A stretch of DNA of 64,000 nt from Streptomonospora mangrovi (lineage in GTDB: Bacteria; Actinomycetota; Actinomycetes; Streptosporangiales; Streptosporangiaceae): positions 16,828 to 80,827 of the forward strand of contig NZ_JAJAQC010000014.1 of the NCBI RefSeq assembly GCF_027604915.1, given 5' to 3'. A model generated the notes under the pieces. It was not told the DNA's origin. It ran no database searches and saw only the letters and a list, made by a program, of their open reading frames with translations. This document shows, piece after piece, positions 27,899 to 36,591 of this stretch (the first letter of the stretch is position 1; the number at the start of each line of letters is the position of its first letter). A program made the position numbers and the translations under genes.

Positions 27899-27928
27899 TT
27901 GACGTTTTGGTAACGGCGTCTGTAGGGT
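27899..27928 (+). promoter_or_regulatory. Promoter of the truncated globin gene
   Basis: TTGACG (27899-27904), 18 bases, TAGGGT (27923-27928). A good match to the main vegetative sigma factor, in an AT-richer patch, 63 bases before the globin start. Confidence 0.6.
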
Positions 27929-27991
27929 TCGACCCCGAGTTCCCTCGCGCATCTCCCTTCCCTCCTTCCATTCCATGCTGAGGTGCCCCTC

Positions 27992-28369
27992 GTGACGAAC
28001 GAAACCGCAACCATCTACGAGCGCATCGGCGGCCACGACGCCCTCACCACCGTGGTGGACGACCTCTACGTGCGCATCATGGCCGACCCCGAACTGGCCG
28101 TCTTCTTCACCGGCACCAGCCTGCCCAAGCTCAAGGGCCGCCAGGTGGAGTTCTTCAGCGCCGCCCTGGGCGGCCCCGACCACTACAGCGGCGGCGCGAT
28201 GGACGAGGTCCACCGGGGCCGCGGCATCGAGCAGCGCCACTTCGACCTGGTCGCCGCCCACCTGGTCGACTCCCTCAAGGCCGCCGGCGTGCCCGGCGAC
28301 ACCATCGACGAGATCATCGGCGCCGTCGCCCCCCTCTCCGGCGCCATCGTCAGCAAGACCGAGGGCTGA
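27992..28369 (+). CDS. glbN: Truncated hemoglobin, group I
   Basis: 125 aa, cytoplasmic haem protein binding O2/NO. Family features: IYERIGGHDAL at the start, FF pair in LAVFFTGTS, the proximal histidine in RGIEQRHFDLV, and typical length. The GTG at 27992 is chosen because GAGG ends eight bases upstream; 27983 would overlap that site. A flavohemoprotein lies 226 bases downstream on the same strand, so this is a small haem-globin locus, probably for NO or oxygen handling. Confidence 0.88.
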   Translation: MTNETATIYERIGGHDALTTVVDDLYVRIMADPELAVFFTGTSLPKLKGRQVEFFSAALGGPDHYSGGAMDEVHRGRGIEQRHFDLVAAHLVDSLKAAGVPGDTIDEIIGAVAPLSGAIVSKTEG

Positions 28370-28595
28370 TCCCCCCGTCCCCGCCCGCCCCCACACGCCG
28401 CGCCCGCACCGGGCGCGCCGGCACCGGCGCCGGACACGGCCGCGCGCCGCGAGCGGGAGACGACCGGGCGCCCTTGGCATGCCGCCCGACGCGCGGCCCG
28501 GCCCCGGCCGCTTCCGCCCCCATGCCCCGCCCCCTCGGCCGCCGCGCGCGCCGCGGCCGCCCGGGCGCGGGATCCCTGCTAAGGAATCTGATCAC

Positions 28596-29735
28596 GTGGA
28601 TGTCACGCGGCTGAAGGACAGTTGGAAGAAGGTCGCGGCCTACGGAGACGAAGTCCCGCTGTTCTTCTACTCCTCACTGTTCATCACCCACCCTGAGACC
28701 CGGTCGCTCTTCCCGGTCAGCATGGCCGGCCAGCGCGACCGGCTCGTCGGCGCGCTCGGCCGGATCGTCTCCGACGTCGACCGCGTGGACGAACTGGTGC
28801 CCTTCCTCCAGGGACTGGGCCGCGACCACCGCAAGTTCGCGGTGGTCGCCGAGCACTACCCCGCCGTGGGCCAGGCCCTGCTGCACACCCTGGCCCACTT
28901 CCTCGGCCCGGAGTGGAAGCCCGAACTGGCCGAGGACTGGAGCGAGGCCTACGGCCTGGTCGCCAAGGTCATGACCGAGGCCGCCGACGAGGCCGCCCGC
29001 ACCACCCCGCCGTGGTGGGAGGCGCGCGTCATCAGCCACGAGCGGCGCAGCGCCGACGTCGCGGTCATCACCGTCCAGCCCGAGTACGAACTGGAGTACC
29101 GGCCCGGCCAGTCCGTCGCCGTGGAGACCCGGCTGCGGCCCAACGTGTGGCGGTTCTACACCCCCGCCAACGCGCCGCGCCGCAACGGCACCATCGAGTT
29201 CCACGTCCGGCTGGTCGGCGGCGGACCCGTCAGCACCACCCTCGTGCAGAGCGTGCAGCCCGGCGACTCCCTGCGCCTGGGCGCGCCGGTGGGCGACCGG
29301 CTGCTGCTCACCGGCAAGCGGGACCTGCTGCTGGTGGCGGGCGGCACCGGACTCGCCCCCTTCAAGGCGATGATCGAGCAGCTCCGCGCCGAGCAGGCCG
29401 CCGGCGACGTGCGCCGGGTCAGCCTGTTCGTCGGCGCGCCCTACGCGCGCGACCACTACGACTACCCGGCGCTGCACGAGCTGGCCGGGGCCTGCCCGTG
29501 GCTGCGCGTCGTGCCGTGCGTCTCGCGCGAGGCGCCCCGGCCCGGGGTCGAGTCCGGCGACGCCGTGGACGTCGCGCTGCGCTACAGCACCTGGCCCGAC
29601 GAGGACGTCTACGTCTGCGGCTCACCGGAGATGGTCACCGGCACGCTGCGCCGCCTCGCCCAGGCGGGCGTCACCGAGGACCGCGTCCGATACGAGGACT
29701 TCGACACCACCAGCACGAGCGGAGGGAATCCGTGA
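28596..29735 (+). CDS. Flavohemoprotein-like: globin fused to FAD/NAD(P)H reductase
   Basis: 379 aa. Globin domain about residues 1-135 (proximal His probably in VVAEHYPAVGQ), FAD-binding domain about 150-245 (FYTPANAP takes the RxYS place) and NAD-binding domain about 250-375 (LLLVAGGTGLAPFKAM; YVCGSPEMV). This layout suggests an NO dioxygenase or globin reductase, though actinomycete members diverge from Hmp. The GTG start at 28596 follows AAGGA. Its TGA overlaps the next start by four bases (GTGA). Confidence 0.85.
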   Translation: MDVTRLKDSWKKVAAYGDEVPLFFYSSLFITHPETRSLFPVSMAGQRDRLVGALGRIVSDVDRVDELVPFLQGLGRDHRKFAVVAEHYPAVGQALLHTLAHFLGPEWKPELAEDWSEAYGLVAKVMTEAADEAARTTPPWWEARVISHERRSADVAVITVQPEYELEYRPGQSVAVETRLRPNVWRFYTPANAPRRNGTIEFHVRLVGGGPVSTTLVQSVQPGDSLRLGAPVGDRLLLTGKRDLLLVAGGTGLAPFKAMIEQLRAEQAAGDVRRVSLFVGAPYARDHYDYPALHELAGACPWLRVVPCVSREAPRPGVESGDAVDVALRYSTWPDEDVYVCGSPEMVTGTLRRLAQAGVTEDRVRYEDFDTTSTSGGNP

Positions 29736-30643
29736 CCGCACGCGAGGACATGGGTGCCAGGAGCCGGTCTTCACAGCGGCTGAGTCCCGAGCGCGTCCGT
29801 GCCCAGGAGTTCTCCCGGGCCTCGCTGGGCCGGCGCGGGTACAACGAGGAGGAGGTGCGGCTGTTCATCGGCCGCGTCGCCGAGGACCTCGCCGCCAGCG
29901 ACGCCGAGAAGGCCAGCCTGCGCGCCGAGATCGACCGGCTGCGGCGCCGCTACCGCGAGCAGAACCACTCGGCCGCCTCCGTGGAGGGGCCGCCCGCCGA
30001 GGCGGTCAACCTGCTCTCGGCCGCCCAGCAGCAGGCCGACGCCTACGTCGCCCAGGCCCAGGAGTACTGCCGCCAGCTCACCGTGCAGGCGCGCCGCCAG
30101 GCCGACGACATCCTGGTGGAGGCGCGCGACCAGGCCGGCGCCGCCGCCGAGGAGGCCGCGCGCGGCTACCGCGCGGGCGCCGGGTCCTCCTACACCCGCG
30201 AGGTGGAGGAGATGGAGCGCCGGGTGGCCTGGATCCAGACGTTCTGCCGGGCGGTGCAGATCCAGATGCAGGCGGCCAGCGACGCGTTCTCCCAGGAGAT
30301 CGCCCGGCTCAGCGACTTCAGCACGCTGTCGGCCGAGCGGGACCGCCGCCAGCCCGACTCCCCCGACGGGGTCGGCGGCGCGCAGCGGGCGGCGCCCTCC
30401 GCGGCGACGCCGGCGGCCGCGGGTCCCTCCGCCGCCGGCCCCCTGGGTCCGGGCGTCCCGCCGGGCGCGGGTCCGGTCGGCCCGGCGGCCGGCCCGCCCA
30501 CCGCCGGTCCCGCCGGCCCCGGTCCCGGACACGGCATCGGGCCCGACCTGGACGCCGTGCCGCAGCACCGCTACGCCGGCGGCCACGAGCCCGACCACCG
30601 CGCCCCCGACGAGAGCGGCACCGCCTGGCTGCCCCGCGGCTGA
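29732..30643 (+). CDS. DivIVA-domain coiled-coil protein
   Basis: 303 aa. Residues about 17-55 (LSPERVRAQEFSRASLGRRGYNEEEVRLFI) match the DivIVA membrane-binding head, followed by coiled coil (about 55-205) and a Pro/Gly/Ala-rich disordered tail. Such proteins mark curved membrane or scaffold pole and septum growth. The GTG at 29732 follows GGAGG and overlaps the flavohemoprotein stop, so the two are translationally coupled, an unexpected pairing. Shorter than main DivIVA/Wag31 orthologues plus tail; probably a paralogue. Confidence 0.8.
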   Translation: MTAREDMGARSRSSQRLSPERVRAQEFSRASLGRRGYNEEEVRLFIGRVAEDLAASDAEKASLRAEIDRLRRRYREQNHSAASVEGPPAEAVNLLSAAQQQADAYVAQAQEYCRQLTVQARRQADDILVEARDQAGAAAEEAARGYRAGAGSSYTREVEEMERRVAWIQTFCRAVQIQMQAASDAFSQEIARLSDFSTLSAERDRRQPDSPDGVGGAQRAAPSAATPAAAGPSAAGPLGPGVPPGAGPVGPAAGPPTAGPAGPGPGHGIGPDLDAVPQHRYAGGHEPDHRAPDESGTAWLPRG

Positions 30644-30709
30644 CCCCGCCGCACCGCCCGCCGTGCCCGCCGCACCGACGGCCCGGCGGGCGCGGCGGGC
30701 ACACGCCAA

Positions 30710-30745
30710 GGCCGCGCCCCGGCTGGCACCGGCCGGGGCGCGGCC
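30710..30745. terminator. Bidirectional hairpin between DivIVA and cel6
   Basis: A perfect 14-bp stem (GGCCGCGCCCCGGC and its complement) with an 8-nt loop, between two convergent genes. No T-run on either side; a high-GC hairpin terminator serving both strands. Confidence 0.65.
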
Positions 30746-30839
30746 CGCTGTGTGCGAACAGCGATGGTTCAGGTGTTCAGCGCATCATCCTCTCCGCACC
30801 GGCTCCCGCCGGCTCTTACCTGGTGTCCGCACCGGCTCG

Positions 30840-32606
30840 TTACACCGGCGGGTGGGCGTTGGCCAGCAGCTCCTGGAACTGCGCCGGGAACCAGTGGCCC
30901 GACAGCGGGGCGTTGCCCAGCGCGCCGGACATGTTGAAGTTGTTGCGCGCGTTGCCCTCGTAGGTGGGGTCGCACATCCGGTCGAAGCCCTTGCCCTCGT
31001 CGTTCTCGATGAACTCGCTGGAGCCGTCGGACTCGCCCGGGGGCTTCACCCACACGTAGGCGTCGATGCCGGGTTCGGGGTTGGCCTGCGGGCGCTCGCC
31101 CAGGCCCGCGCCGGACTGGTTGCACCAGTTGCCGACGTGGATGCGCCGGTCGACGCGGCTCTCGTCCACGAACGTGTTGAGGTTGGTGGAGGAGCTGGGG
31201 CCGCTGGGCCGCTCCGAGCCGCCCCACCCGTTGCGGGAGGTGTCGATCAGCATGCCGATGTCGCTGTTGAACCCGGCGGACACGGCGCGGGTGCGCAGCG
31301 CCTGGGCGAACGACAGCTCGTCGACGTACCGGTTCCAGTCGACCCAGCTCGACTGGCGGATCTGCTGGCCGTTCACGGTGCCGTTGACGTCGATGTAGGG
31401 CTCCTCCAGCGCCGAGTAGTTGGCGGTGTTGACGATGAACCCGTGCACGTCGTCGACCGAGGCGCCGCCGGTGGTGGCCGCGTCGTGGAACAGCTCGACC
31501 GACGGGCCGAGGTTGTCGTCCCAGCCCAGCCAGCCGTGGTGGCCGGCGTCGATGTAGTTGTAGACGTTGGGGATGGCGCCGAGCTGGTCCAGGGCGTAGG
31601 CCACGCCCTCGACGTAGTTGCCGTTGGCCAGCATCTCGTTGCAGTTCTCGGTCGCCGTGGGCCGGCTGCCGACGTTGGTCACGAGGTTGGGCAGCGAGTC
31701 CGGCTCGATCGTGGTCACGATGCGCAGGTCGGCGAACGCCGGGTCGCTCATGATGTCCGCGATCGGGTCGATGTAGTCGTTCTTGTAGACGTCGATCTCG
31801 TCGGGGCCGAGTTCGCCGTTGGAGGCCAGCGCCGCGCAGTCGCGGCCCGGCAGGTTGTAGATGACGACCTGGATCACCATGGGGTCGCCGTCGGCCTGGG
31901 CGACCGCCTCTTCGAGGTGGTCGCGCAGCCCCATGCTGCCGGTGGTGGGGCTGTCGTTGCCCTCGATCGCGCCGCGCCGGTCCATCCACACGGCGGTGGA
32001 CTCGTCGGCGATGGCGTCACCGCCGGGCTCGCCGGCCGCGTTCTCCGACCAGATGGGGTTGACGTACATGTCGGCGCCCGCGAACGGGTTGTCGACCTTC
32101 TCGCCCGGCTCCGGCGGGTCCGTGGGGTCGGGGTCCGGCGGGTCGGTCGGGTCGGGGTCGGGCTCGTTGGTGCCGCCGTCGCAGACCACGCCGTTCAGCG
32201 TGAACGACTCCGGCACCTCGTTCTCACCGCTGAAGGTGCCGTTGAAGCCGATCTGCGCGCTGCCGTTAGTCGCCAGCGTGCCGTTGTAGTTGGCGTTGGT
32301 GACGGTCACGGCCCGGCCGGACTGGCTGAAGGAGCCGTTCCACCCGTTGCCGATCCGCTGGTCGCCGGAGAACTCCCACTCCAGCTCCCAGGAGTTGAGC
32401 GCGTCGCCGAGGTTGGTGATGGACACACTGGCCGTGAAGCCGGTGGACCACTCGTTCACCACCGTGTACTCGACCTCGCACCCCTCGGCCGCCTGCGCGG
32501 GCGAGGCCACGGCGAGCGTGGCCGCGCCGAGCGCGAGCGCCGAGGCGCCCGCCACGGCCCGGCCCGGCCACCACCGGGCTCGCCCGCGATGGGGCTGTGA
32601 TCTCAT
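30840..32606 (-). CDS. Secreted GH6 exocellulase (Cel6B-like)
   Basis: 588 aa. Signal peptide (about 1-40, ending AQA), N-terminal CBM2 (about 41-145; NEWSTGF..., conserved Trp and Cys), a Pro/Asp/Thr linker (about 150-170) and a GH6 catalytic domain (about 172-588). The catalytic aspartates sit in NLPGRDCAAL and TIEPDSLPN. Domain order and length match Thermobifida Cel6B (CBM2-GH6, non-reducing-end cellobiohydrolase), which works together with GH48 enzymes. It is 232 bases downstream of cel48 on the same strand and has no CebR box of its own, so it probably shares the cel48 promoter. Confidence 0.9.
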   Translation of the reverse strand: MRSQPHRGRARWWPGRAVAGASALALGAATLAVASPAQAAEGCEVEYTVVNEWSTGFTASVSITNLGDALNSWELEWEFSGDQRIGNGWNGSFSQSGRAVTVTNANYNGTLATNGSAQIGFNGTFSGENEVPESFTLNGVVCDGGTNEPDPDPTDPPDPDPTDPPEPGEKVDNPFAGADMYVNPIWSENAAGEPGGDAIADESTAVWMDRRGAIEGNDSPTTGSMGLRDHLEEAVAQADGDPMVIQVVIYNLPGRDCAALASNGELGPDEIDVYKNDYIDPIADIMSDPAFADLRIVTTIEPDSLPNLVTNVGSRPTATENCNEMLANGNYVEGVAYALDQLGAIPNVYNYIDAGHHGWLGWDDNLGPSVELFHDAATTGGASVDDVHGFIVNTANYSALEEPYIDVNGTVNGQQIRQSSWVDWNRYVDELSFAQALRTRAVSAGFNSDIGMLIDTSRNGWGGSERPSGPSSSTNLNTFVDESRVDRRIHVGNWCNQSGAGLGERPQANPEPGIDAYVWVKPPGESDGSSEFIENDEGKGFDRMCDPTYEGNARNNFNMSGALGNAPLSGHWFPAQFQELLANAHPPV

Positions 32607-32731
32607 GAATCCTCCTTGTACGGGTGGCCCGCCGGCCCGGGGGCCGGGTGCGGCGAGCCGTTCAGGGGATGGGGAGGGCGGCCGCCGGCCGATGTCCGGC
32701 GGCCGGTTCTTCCGGACCGGCGTTCAGCGCC

Positions 32732-32751
32732 CCGCCGCCGTGCGGCGGCGG
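32732..32751 (-). terminator. GC hairpin between cel48 and cel6
   Basis: CCGCCGCCG (32732-32740) and CGGCGGCGG (32743-32751) form a tight stem about 90 bases past the cel48 stop. Without a T-run it may only partly stop or process the cel48-cel6 message. Confidence 0.4.
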
Positions 32752-32838
32752 CGGAACGCGAGGCCCGCCGGTCCGGAAGGTCGTGGTGCCCGGCCGGGTC
32801 CGGCGGCGGGCACCGCTCGCGCGGCGCCCGCCGGCCGG

Positions 32839-35754
32839 CTAGCCGAACAGGTTGTCGTGCGTCGCGAAGGCCGTGGCGATCTCCGCCTGCGACCAGAACC
32901 GGTGGTAGGTGAAGGTGGGGGCCGGCCCGTCGGGGTTGGCGAGGTAGTCCTCGACCTTGGACCACTGCGGGTCGTCCTCGTAGAAGGAGCGGATGGACAG
33001 GAACGTCGAGCCGGGCTCGACCGGGTCGCCGTTGGCCATCTGGCCCGACCAGCCGTTGGGGACGTACACCTCGTCCTCGAAGCGCGCGTAGTCGGCGCGG
33101 GACTCCTCGACGGCGATGCCGAGGTCGTCCTCGTTGGCGATCAGGGCGTCCAGCAGGCCCTCGCCGGTGGTGCGCGCCTCGGCGTCGCCGGAGGCCGCGG
33201 CGTAGTAGAGCAGCGTCTTGGCCAGGGAGGCCGCGACACCGACGTCCTGGCCGTGGGACACGACCTCGACGTGCAGGTCGGGGTTGCCGGTGGACTGGCC
33301 GTCCCAGGTGTCGGGCTCACCCGTCCACTCCATGTCGGCCGGGACCGCGAAGTCGCCGCCCGTTCCGACCTCGGTGTTGGCGATGGCCCACGGCACCCAG
33401 TCCTCCAGGATGCCGCCGGCGCGCTCGTCGCCGGTCTCGTAGTAGAGCTGGGCGACGCGCTCCATGCCCCACACCTGGAAGCCGAACCAGCGGTTGGACG
33501 GCGGGTCGTGCCACACCGGCTGCCAGTCGTAGTAGAGGCCGTAGAAGGTGGGCGAGCCGGCCGGGGGCTCGGCGTACCTGCCGGCCCAACTGTTGGTCGC
33601 GCCGCCCGCGATGCCGCCCTCGGCGGACTGGAGCCACTCCATGAACTCCAGTTGGCGGTCCATGCTGGTGGCCCAGTCCTCGGCCGCCGTCGGCGACTCG
33701 GGGATCAGCTCGGGCACCTCCGACAGCGCGTAGGCCGCCATCGGGTTCTGGTAGCCCTGGTGGGAGGAGCTGCCGCCGATGCGCCACGCCCACGGGTACT
33801 GCGCCGACTCCATGGCGCCGCCCCAGGCGTAGTACCAGGACATCAGGTAGTGGGCGCTGTTCTTGCCCTGGCCGGCCGCGCACTGCTGCGGGCCGACGCA
33901 GTCGCCGATCTCCTTGAAGTACTTGTCGAACATGGCGTAGCGCAGGTAGTCGCCCATCTTGGCGGCGTCGCTGACCACGTCGGCGACCTCGCCGGCGTTG
34001 CCCTGCTCCTCGGCCCACTGGTGCGCCCAGTACGCCACCTGCACCGCGCGGGCGTCGGCGTCGGGGGCGTTGGTGTAGCGCCACTGCTGGGAGTAGGCGG
34101 AGTCGTCGGTGAACAGGTCGAGGAACCCGTTCTCGCCGCCGTGGGCGAACGTCTCGCACGAGGGGTGCGGGACGGTCTCCCACACCGACTCCTGCGAGCC
34201 GCGCTGGAAGGTGTTGATGAAGGCCGGGGCGTCGTCGGTGCCGTCGCCGCAGAAGCCGTAGCCGTAGGTGTTGTCGACGTCCAGCAGCCAGTGCATGCCG
34301 TAGACCTCGTCGGTCCCGTAGGTGCTGCTCAGCTCCTGGGCCAGCGGGTCCTCGCCGACCGGGACATCCTGGTCGAGCGCCGCCGGGTAGCCCTGCGGGG
34401 TGTCGTGCTCGGGGATGTAGGTGGCCGGGGCCGAGGGGTCGTAGGAGCCGTTGGTCGGCTGGTCCTCGGTCTCGGGGATGATGAACTCCTCCAGCGACGC
34501 CCACGCGTCGTTGAAGGGGCCCCAGTCACCGGTGATGCGGCCGTAGTCGGCCTCCAGCCACAGGTAGTAGCTGAACGCCTCGGAGGTGGTGGCGTGGCCG
34601 TGGTCGGGCGCCTCCACGATCAGGGTCTCGACCGAGTGGTAGGGCACGAGCAGGCCGTCGAACTCGCGGAAGTAGCCGCTGGCGGGGTCCTTGATCTTCT
34701 CGTACTGCTCAAGGAACGCCGCCTCGTAGTCCGAGGTGCTCGCGTCGATCTCGGTGACCTCGACGGTGTCGGAGCCGTAGCCCTGGCCGGAGGCGGTGAT
34801 GACCGCCGAGCCGAGCGCGCCGCCGTTGTCGGCGGAGGAGACCGTGACCTCCTGCTCGGTGTCCCAGTTGTCGGGCGTGAAGGTCAGCTCGGCGCCGTCG
34901 GAGACGGTGATGTCGGAGCTGCCCTCGGTGCGCTCGACGGTGACGTCCACGGGGGCGTCGGGGGAGTTGGACAGCGAGACGTCGAAGGTGGCGGTGCCGC
35001 CCTGGCGCACGCTGAGGTTGGCCGGGGTGGCCTGGAGCTGCGGCTCGTCGATGACCTCCACCGCGGCGGCGCCGGAGGTGGTGCTGGCGCCCTGGTCGTC
35101 GACCGCGGTGGCGGTGACCGAGTAGGGGCCGACCTCCGCGTCGGACCAGGTGGCGGTGTAGGGGGCGGTGTCGTCGGTGGCGATCTCGGTGCCGTCGGCC
35201 TCGAAGACCACGTGGTCGATCTCGCCGTCGCTGTCGCTGGCCTCGGCGGCCAGCTCGATGTCCTCGCCCGCGAGGAAGGTCGCGCCGTCGGCCGGGGAAG
35301 TCAGCTCGACCTCGGGGGCCGCGTTCTCCTCGGCGCCGTTGCAGGCGGTGCCGTTGAGCGTGAAGGACTCGGGCACGCCGTTGGATCCGCTGATGCTGCC
35401 CTGGAACCCCACGGTGGCGGACTCCCCGCTGCCGAGGTCGGGGTTCCAGCCGGGGTGGCGCACGGTCACGTTGGCGCCGGACTGGCTGAACTCGCCGGAC
35501 CAGCCGTTGGTGACGCGCTGGCCGTCGGGGAACGCCCAGCCCAGCGACCAGTTGCTGACCGGGTCGCCCTCGTTGGTCACCGTGACGTTGGCGGTGAAGC
35601 CGCTGCCCCACTCGTTGGTGATCTGGTAGTCGACGGAACACGCCGTGGCGGCGAACGCGGGCGTGGTCGGCGTCAGTGCGGCCACAAGGGCCGCGGCCAC
35701 GCCGCCCGCTAACAGCCGCCCGCGCGGCCATCGGGTTAACAGCCGGGAACCCAT
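32839..35754 (-). CDS. Secreted GH48 cellobiohydrolase (Cel48A-like)
   Basis: 971 aa. Signal peptide (about 1-35, FAA), CBM2 (about 37-138), a bacterial Ig-like module (about 142-230; PAEGATF-type entry, APEVELTSPADG), a second beta-sandwich module (about 232-325; LSVRQGGTATFDV) and GH48 (about 328-971). The GH48 acid is the Glu in HATTSEAFSYYLW. GH48 enzymes attack cellulose from the reducing end. Thermobifida Cel48A has CBM2-FnIII-GH48, so the two middle modules differ. The ATG at 35754 has GGAGG 11 bases upstream; an open frame runs on to 36264 but without coding character. Confidence 0.92.
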   Translation of the reverse strand: MGSRLLTRWPRGRLLAGGVAAALVAALTPTTPAFAATACSVDYQITNEWGSGFTANVTVTNEGDPVSNWSLGWAFPDGQRVTNGWSGEFSQSGANVTVRHPGWNPDLGSGESATVGFQGSISGSNGVPESFTLNGTACNGAEENAAPEVELTSPADGATFLAGEDIELAAEASDSDGEIDHVVFEADGTEIATDDTAPYTATWSDAEVGPYSVTATAVDDQGASTTSGAAAVEVIDEPQLQATPANLSVRQGGTATFDVSLSNSPDAPVDVTVERTEGSSDITVSDGAELTFTPDNWDTEQEVTVSSADNGGALGSAVITASGQGYGSDTVEVTEIDASTSDYEAAFLEQYEKIKDPASGYFREFDGLLVPYHSVETLIVEAPDHGHATTSEAFSYYLWLEADYGRITGDWGPFNDAWASLEEFIIPETEDQPTNGSYDPSAPATYIPEHDTPQGYPAALDQDVPVGEDPLAQELSSTYGTDEVYGMHWLLDVDNTYGYGFCGDGTDDAPAFINTFQRGSQESVWETVPHPSCETFAHGGENGFLDLFTDDSAYSQQWRYTNAPDADARAVQVAYWAHQWAEEQGNAGEVADVVSDAAKMGDYLRYAMFDKYFKEIGDCVGPQQCAAGQGKNSAHYLMSWYYAWGGAMESAQYPWAWRIGGSSSHQGYQNPMAAYALSEVPELIPESPTAAEDWATSMDRQLEFMEWLQSAEGGIAGGATNSWAGRYAEPPAGSPTFYGLYYDWQPVWHDPPSNRWFGFQVWGMERVAQLYYETGDERAGGILEDWVPWAIANTEVGTGGDFAVPADMEWTGEPDTWDGQSTGNPDLHVEVVSHGQDVGVAASLAKTLLYYAAASGDAEARTTGEGLLDALIANEDDLGIAVEESRADYARFEDEVYVPNGWSGQMANGDPVEPGSTFLSIRSFYEDDPQWSKVEDYLANPDGPAPTFTYHRFWSQAEIATAFATHDNLFG

Positions 35755-36003
35755 GGTGAGGAGTACCTCCAGTTTCCGTGAGGTCCCGCCACGGCGGCGG
35801 GATGTGGGGGATACGCCCGGGGGCGCGTGAAGCCGGCGGTGGGCACGGAGGAGGGGACAGGGGAGGACACGGAGGTCACGCGCGGCCACCCAGGGTGACC
35901 GCGCCGGCCGTCGGTGCGGGGTCCGCGAGGGGCGGACGCGGATGGAGCGGATGGAGCGGAAGCGAAAGGAGCGGGGGCGGAGCCCGCGGCGTCGCACCGG
36001 TGA

Positions 36004-36143
36004 GGGGGATGTGGGGGATGCGGTGTGGGGGATGTCAGCGGGGACGCGGTGGGGGATGCGCCAGGGGGATGTGGGGGACGAGGGGGCGCCCAGGGGGATG
36101 GATGCCGGTGTCGTTGCGGGGATCGTGGGGGATCGAGGGGGAT
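36004..36143 (+). repeat. GGGGGAT repeat tract in the cel48 leader
   Basis: Eight copies of GGGGGAT in 140 bases at irregular spacing, plus near-copies. On the cel48 message they read AUCCCCC; the template strand is the G-rich one and could form quadruplexes. Confidence 0.7.
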
Positions 36144-36161
36144 GGACGTTCGGCAGCGGTC

Positions 36162-36175
36162 TGGGAGCGCTCCCA
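36162..36175. promoter_or_regulatory. CebR/CelR box, leader copy
   Basis: Perfect 14-bp palindrome TGGGAGCGCTCCCA, the known operator of the cellobiose-responsive LacI-family repressor CebR/CelR in actinomycetes. It lies about 85 bases downstream of the predicted start site and could act as a roadblock or looping partner. Confidence 0.9.
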
Positions 36176-36249
36176 GATCCGGTTGGGCTCCACCGCGATG
36201 CGCCGGAGCCTTGGCGGTTGACGCGCTCCGGGATGATCTGCGTCACTCC

Positions 36250-36263
36250 TGGGAGCGCTCCCA
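36250..36263. promoter_or_regulatory. CebR/CelR box, promoter copy
   Basis: A second perfect TGGGAGCGCTCCCA, centred 88 bases from the first. It covers the predicted transcription start of cel48, so bound repressor would block initiation; release by cellobiose is expected from the known family. Confidence 0.92.
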
Positions 36264-36266
36264 ATC

Positions 36267-36295
36267 ACAGTAACGAGATCATTTCGGCGTGTAAA
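36267..36295 (-). promoter_or_regulatory. cel48 promoter
   Basis: On the minus strand TTTACA (36295-36290), 17 bases, TACTGT (36272-36267). Start site expected near 36260, inside the CebR box. Confidence 0.7.
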
Positions 36296-36591
36296 CCGTC
36301 TATGACGTTTTTCCCCCACCAATCCCCGCGCTCCCGCGGTCTGGCCGGGATGCGGGAGCGCCGGCGGGCGCGGGGAAAGGGGCCGTGCGGGGTCGGCGGC
36401 GGCCGCCGTCCGTCGGGGAGGCGGGGGACGTAGGGGGCAGCCGAATCGGTGGGGAAAGGAGCCGTGCGGGGTCGGCCGTCCGGCCAGGGAGGCGGGAGCG
36501 GAGGGCCGAAACCGGTGGGGTTGGGGAAGGAAGCCGCTGTGCGGGGCCGGCCGGCCCCGCACCACCAGGGCGGGCGGCGACCGGGGACGGA

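Larger units (their letters stand above)
35755..36591. other. cel48 control region
   Basis: More than 800 bases without a gene. Holds, from the gene outward: an untranslated leader of about 500 nt, a G-rich repeat tract (36004-36143), two CebR boxes and the promoter, each listed separately. From 36300 to 36591 nothing else distinct is seen. Confidence 0.6.

Noticed and set aside
32290..35712. A 1140-residue open frame antisense to cel48
   Set aside because: A shadow frame with Gly/Val/Leu-rich repeats and no domain; the opposite strand encodes clear GH48 and CBM2 domains.
35755..36264. N-terminal extension of GH48 by 170 residues
   Set aside because: A proper signal peptide starts at 35754. 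The extension covers CebR boxes and G-rich repeats and has no coding character.
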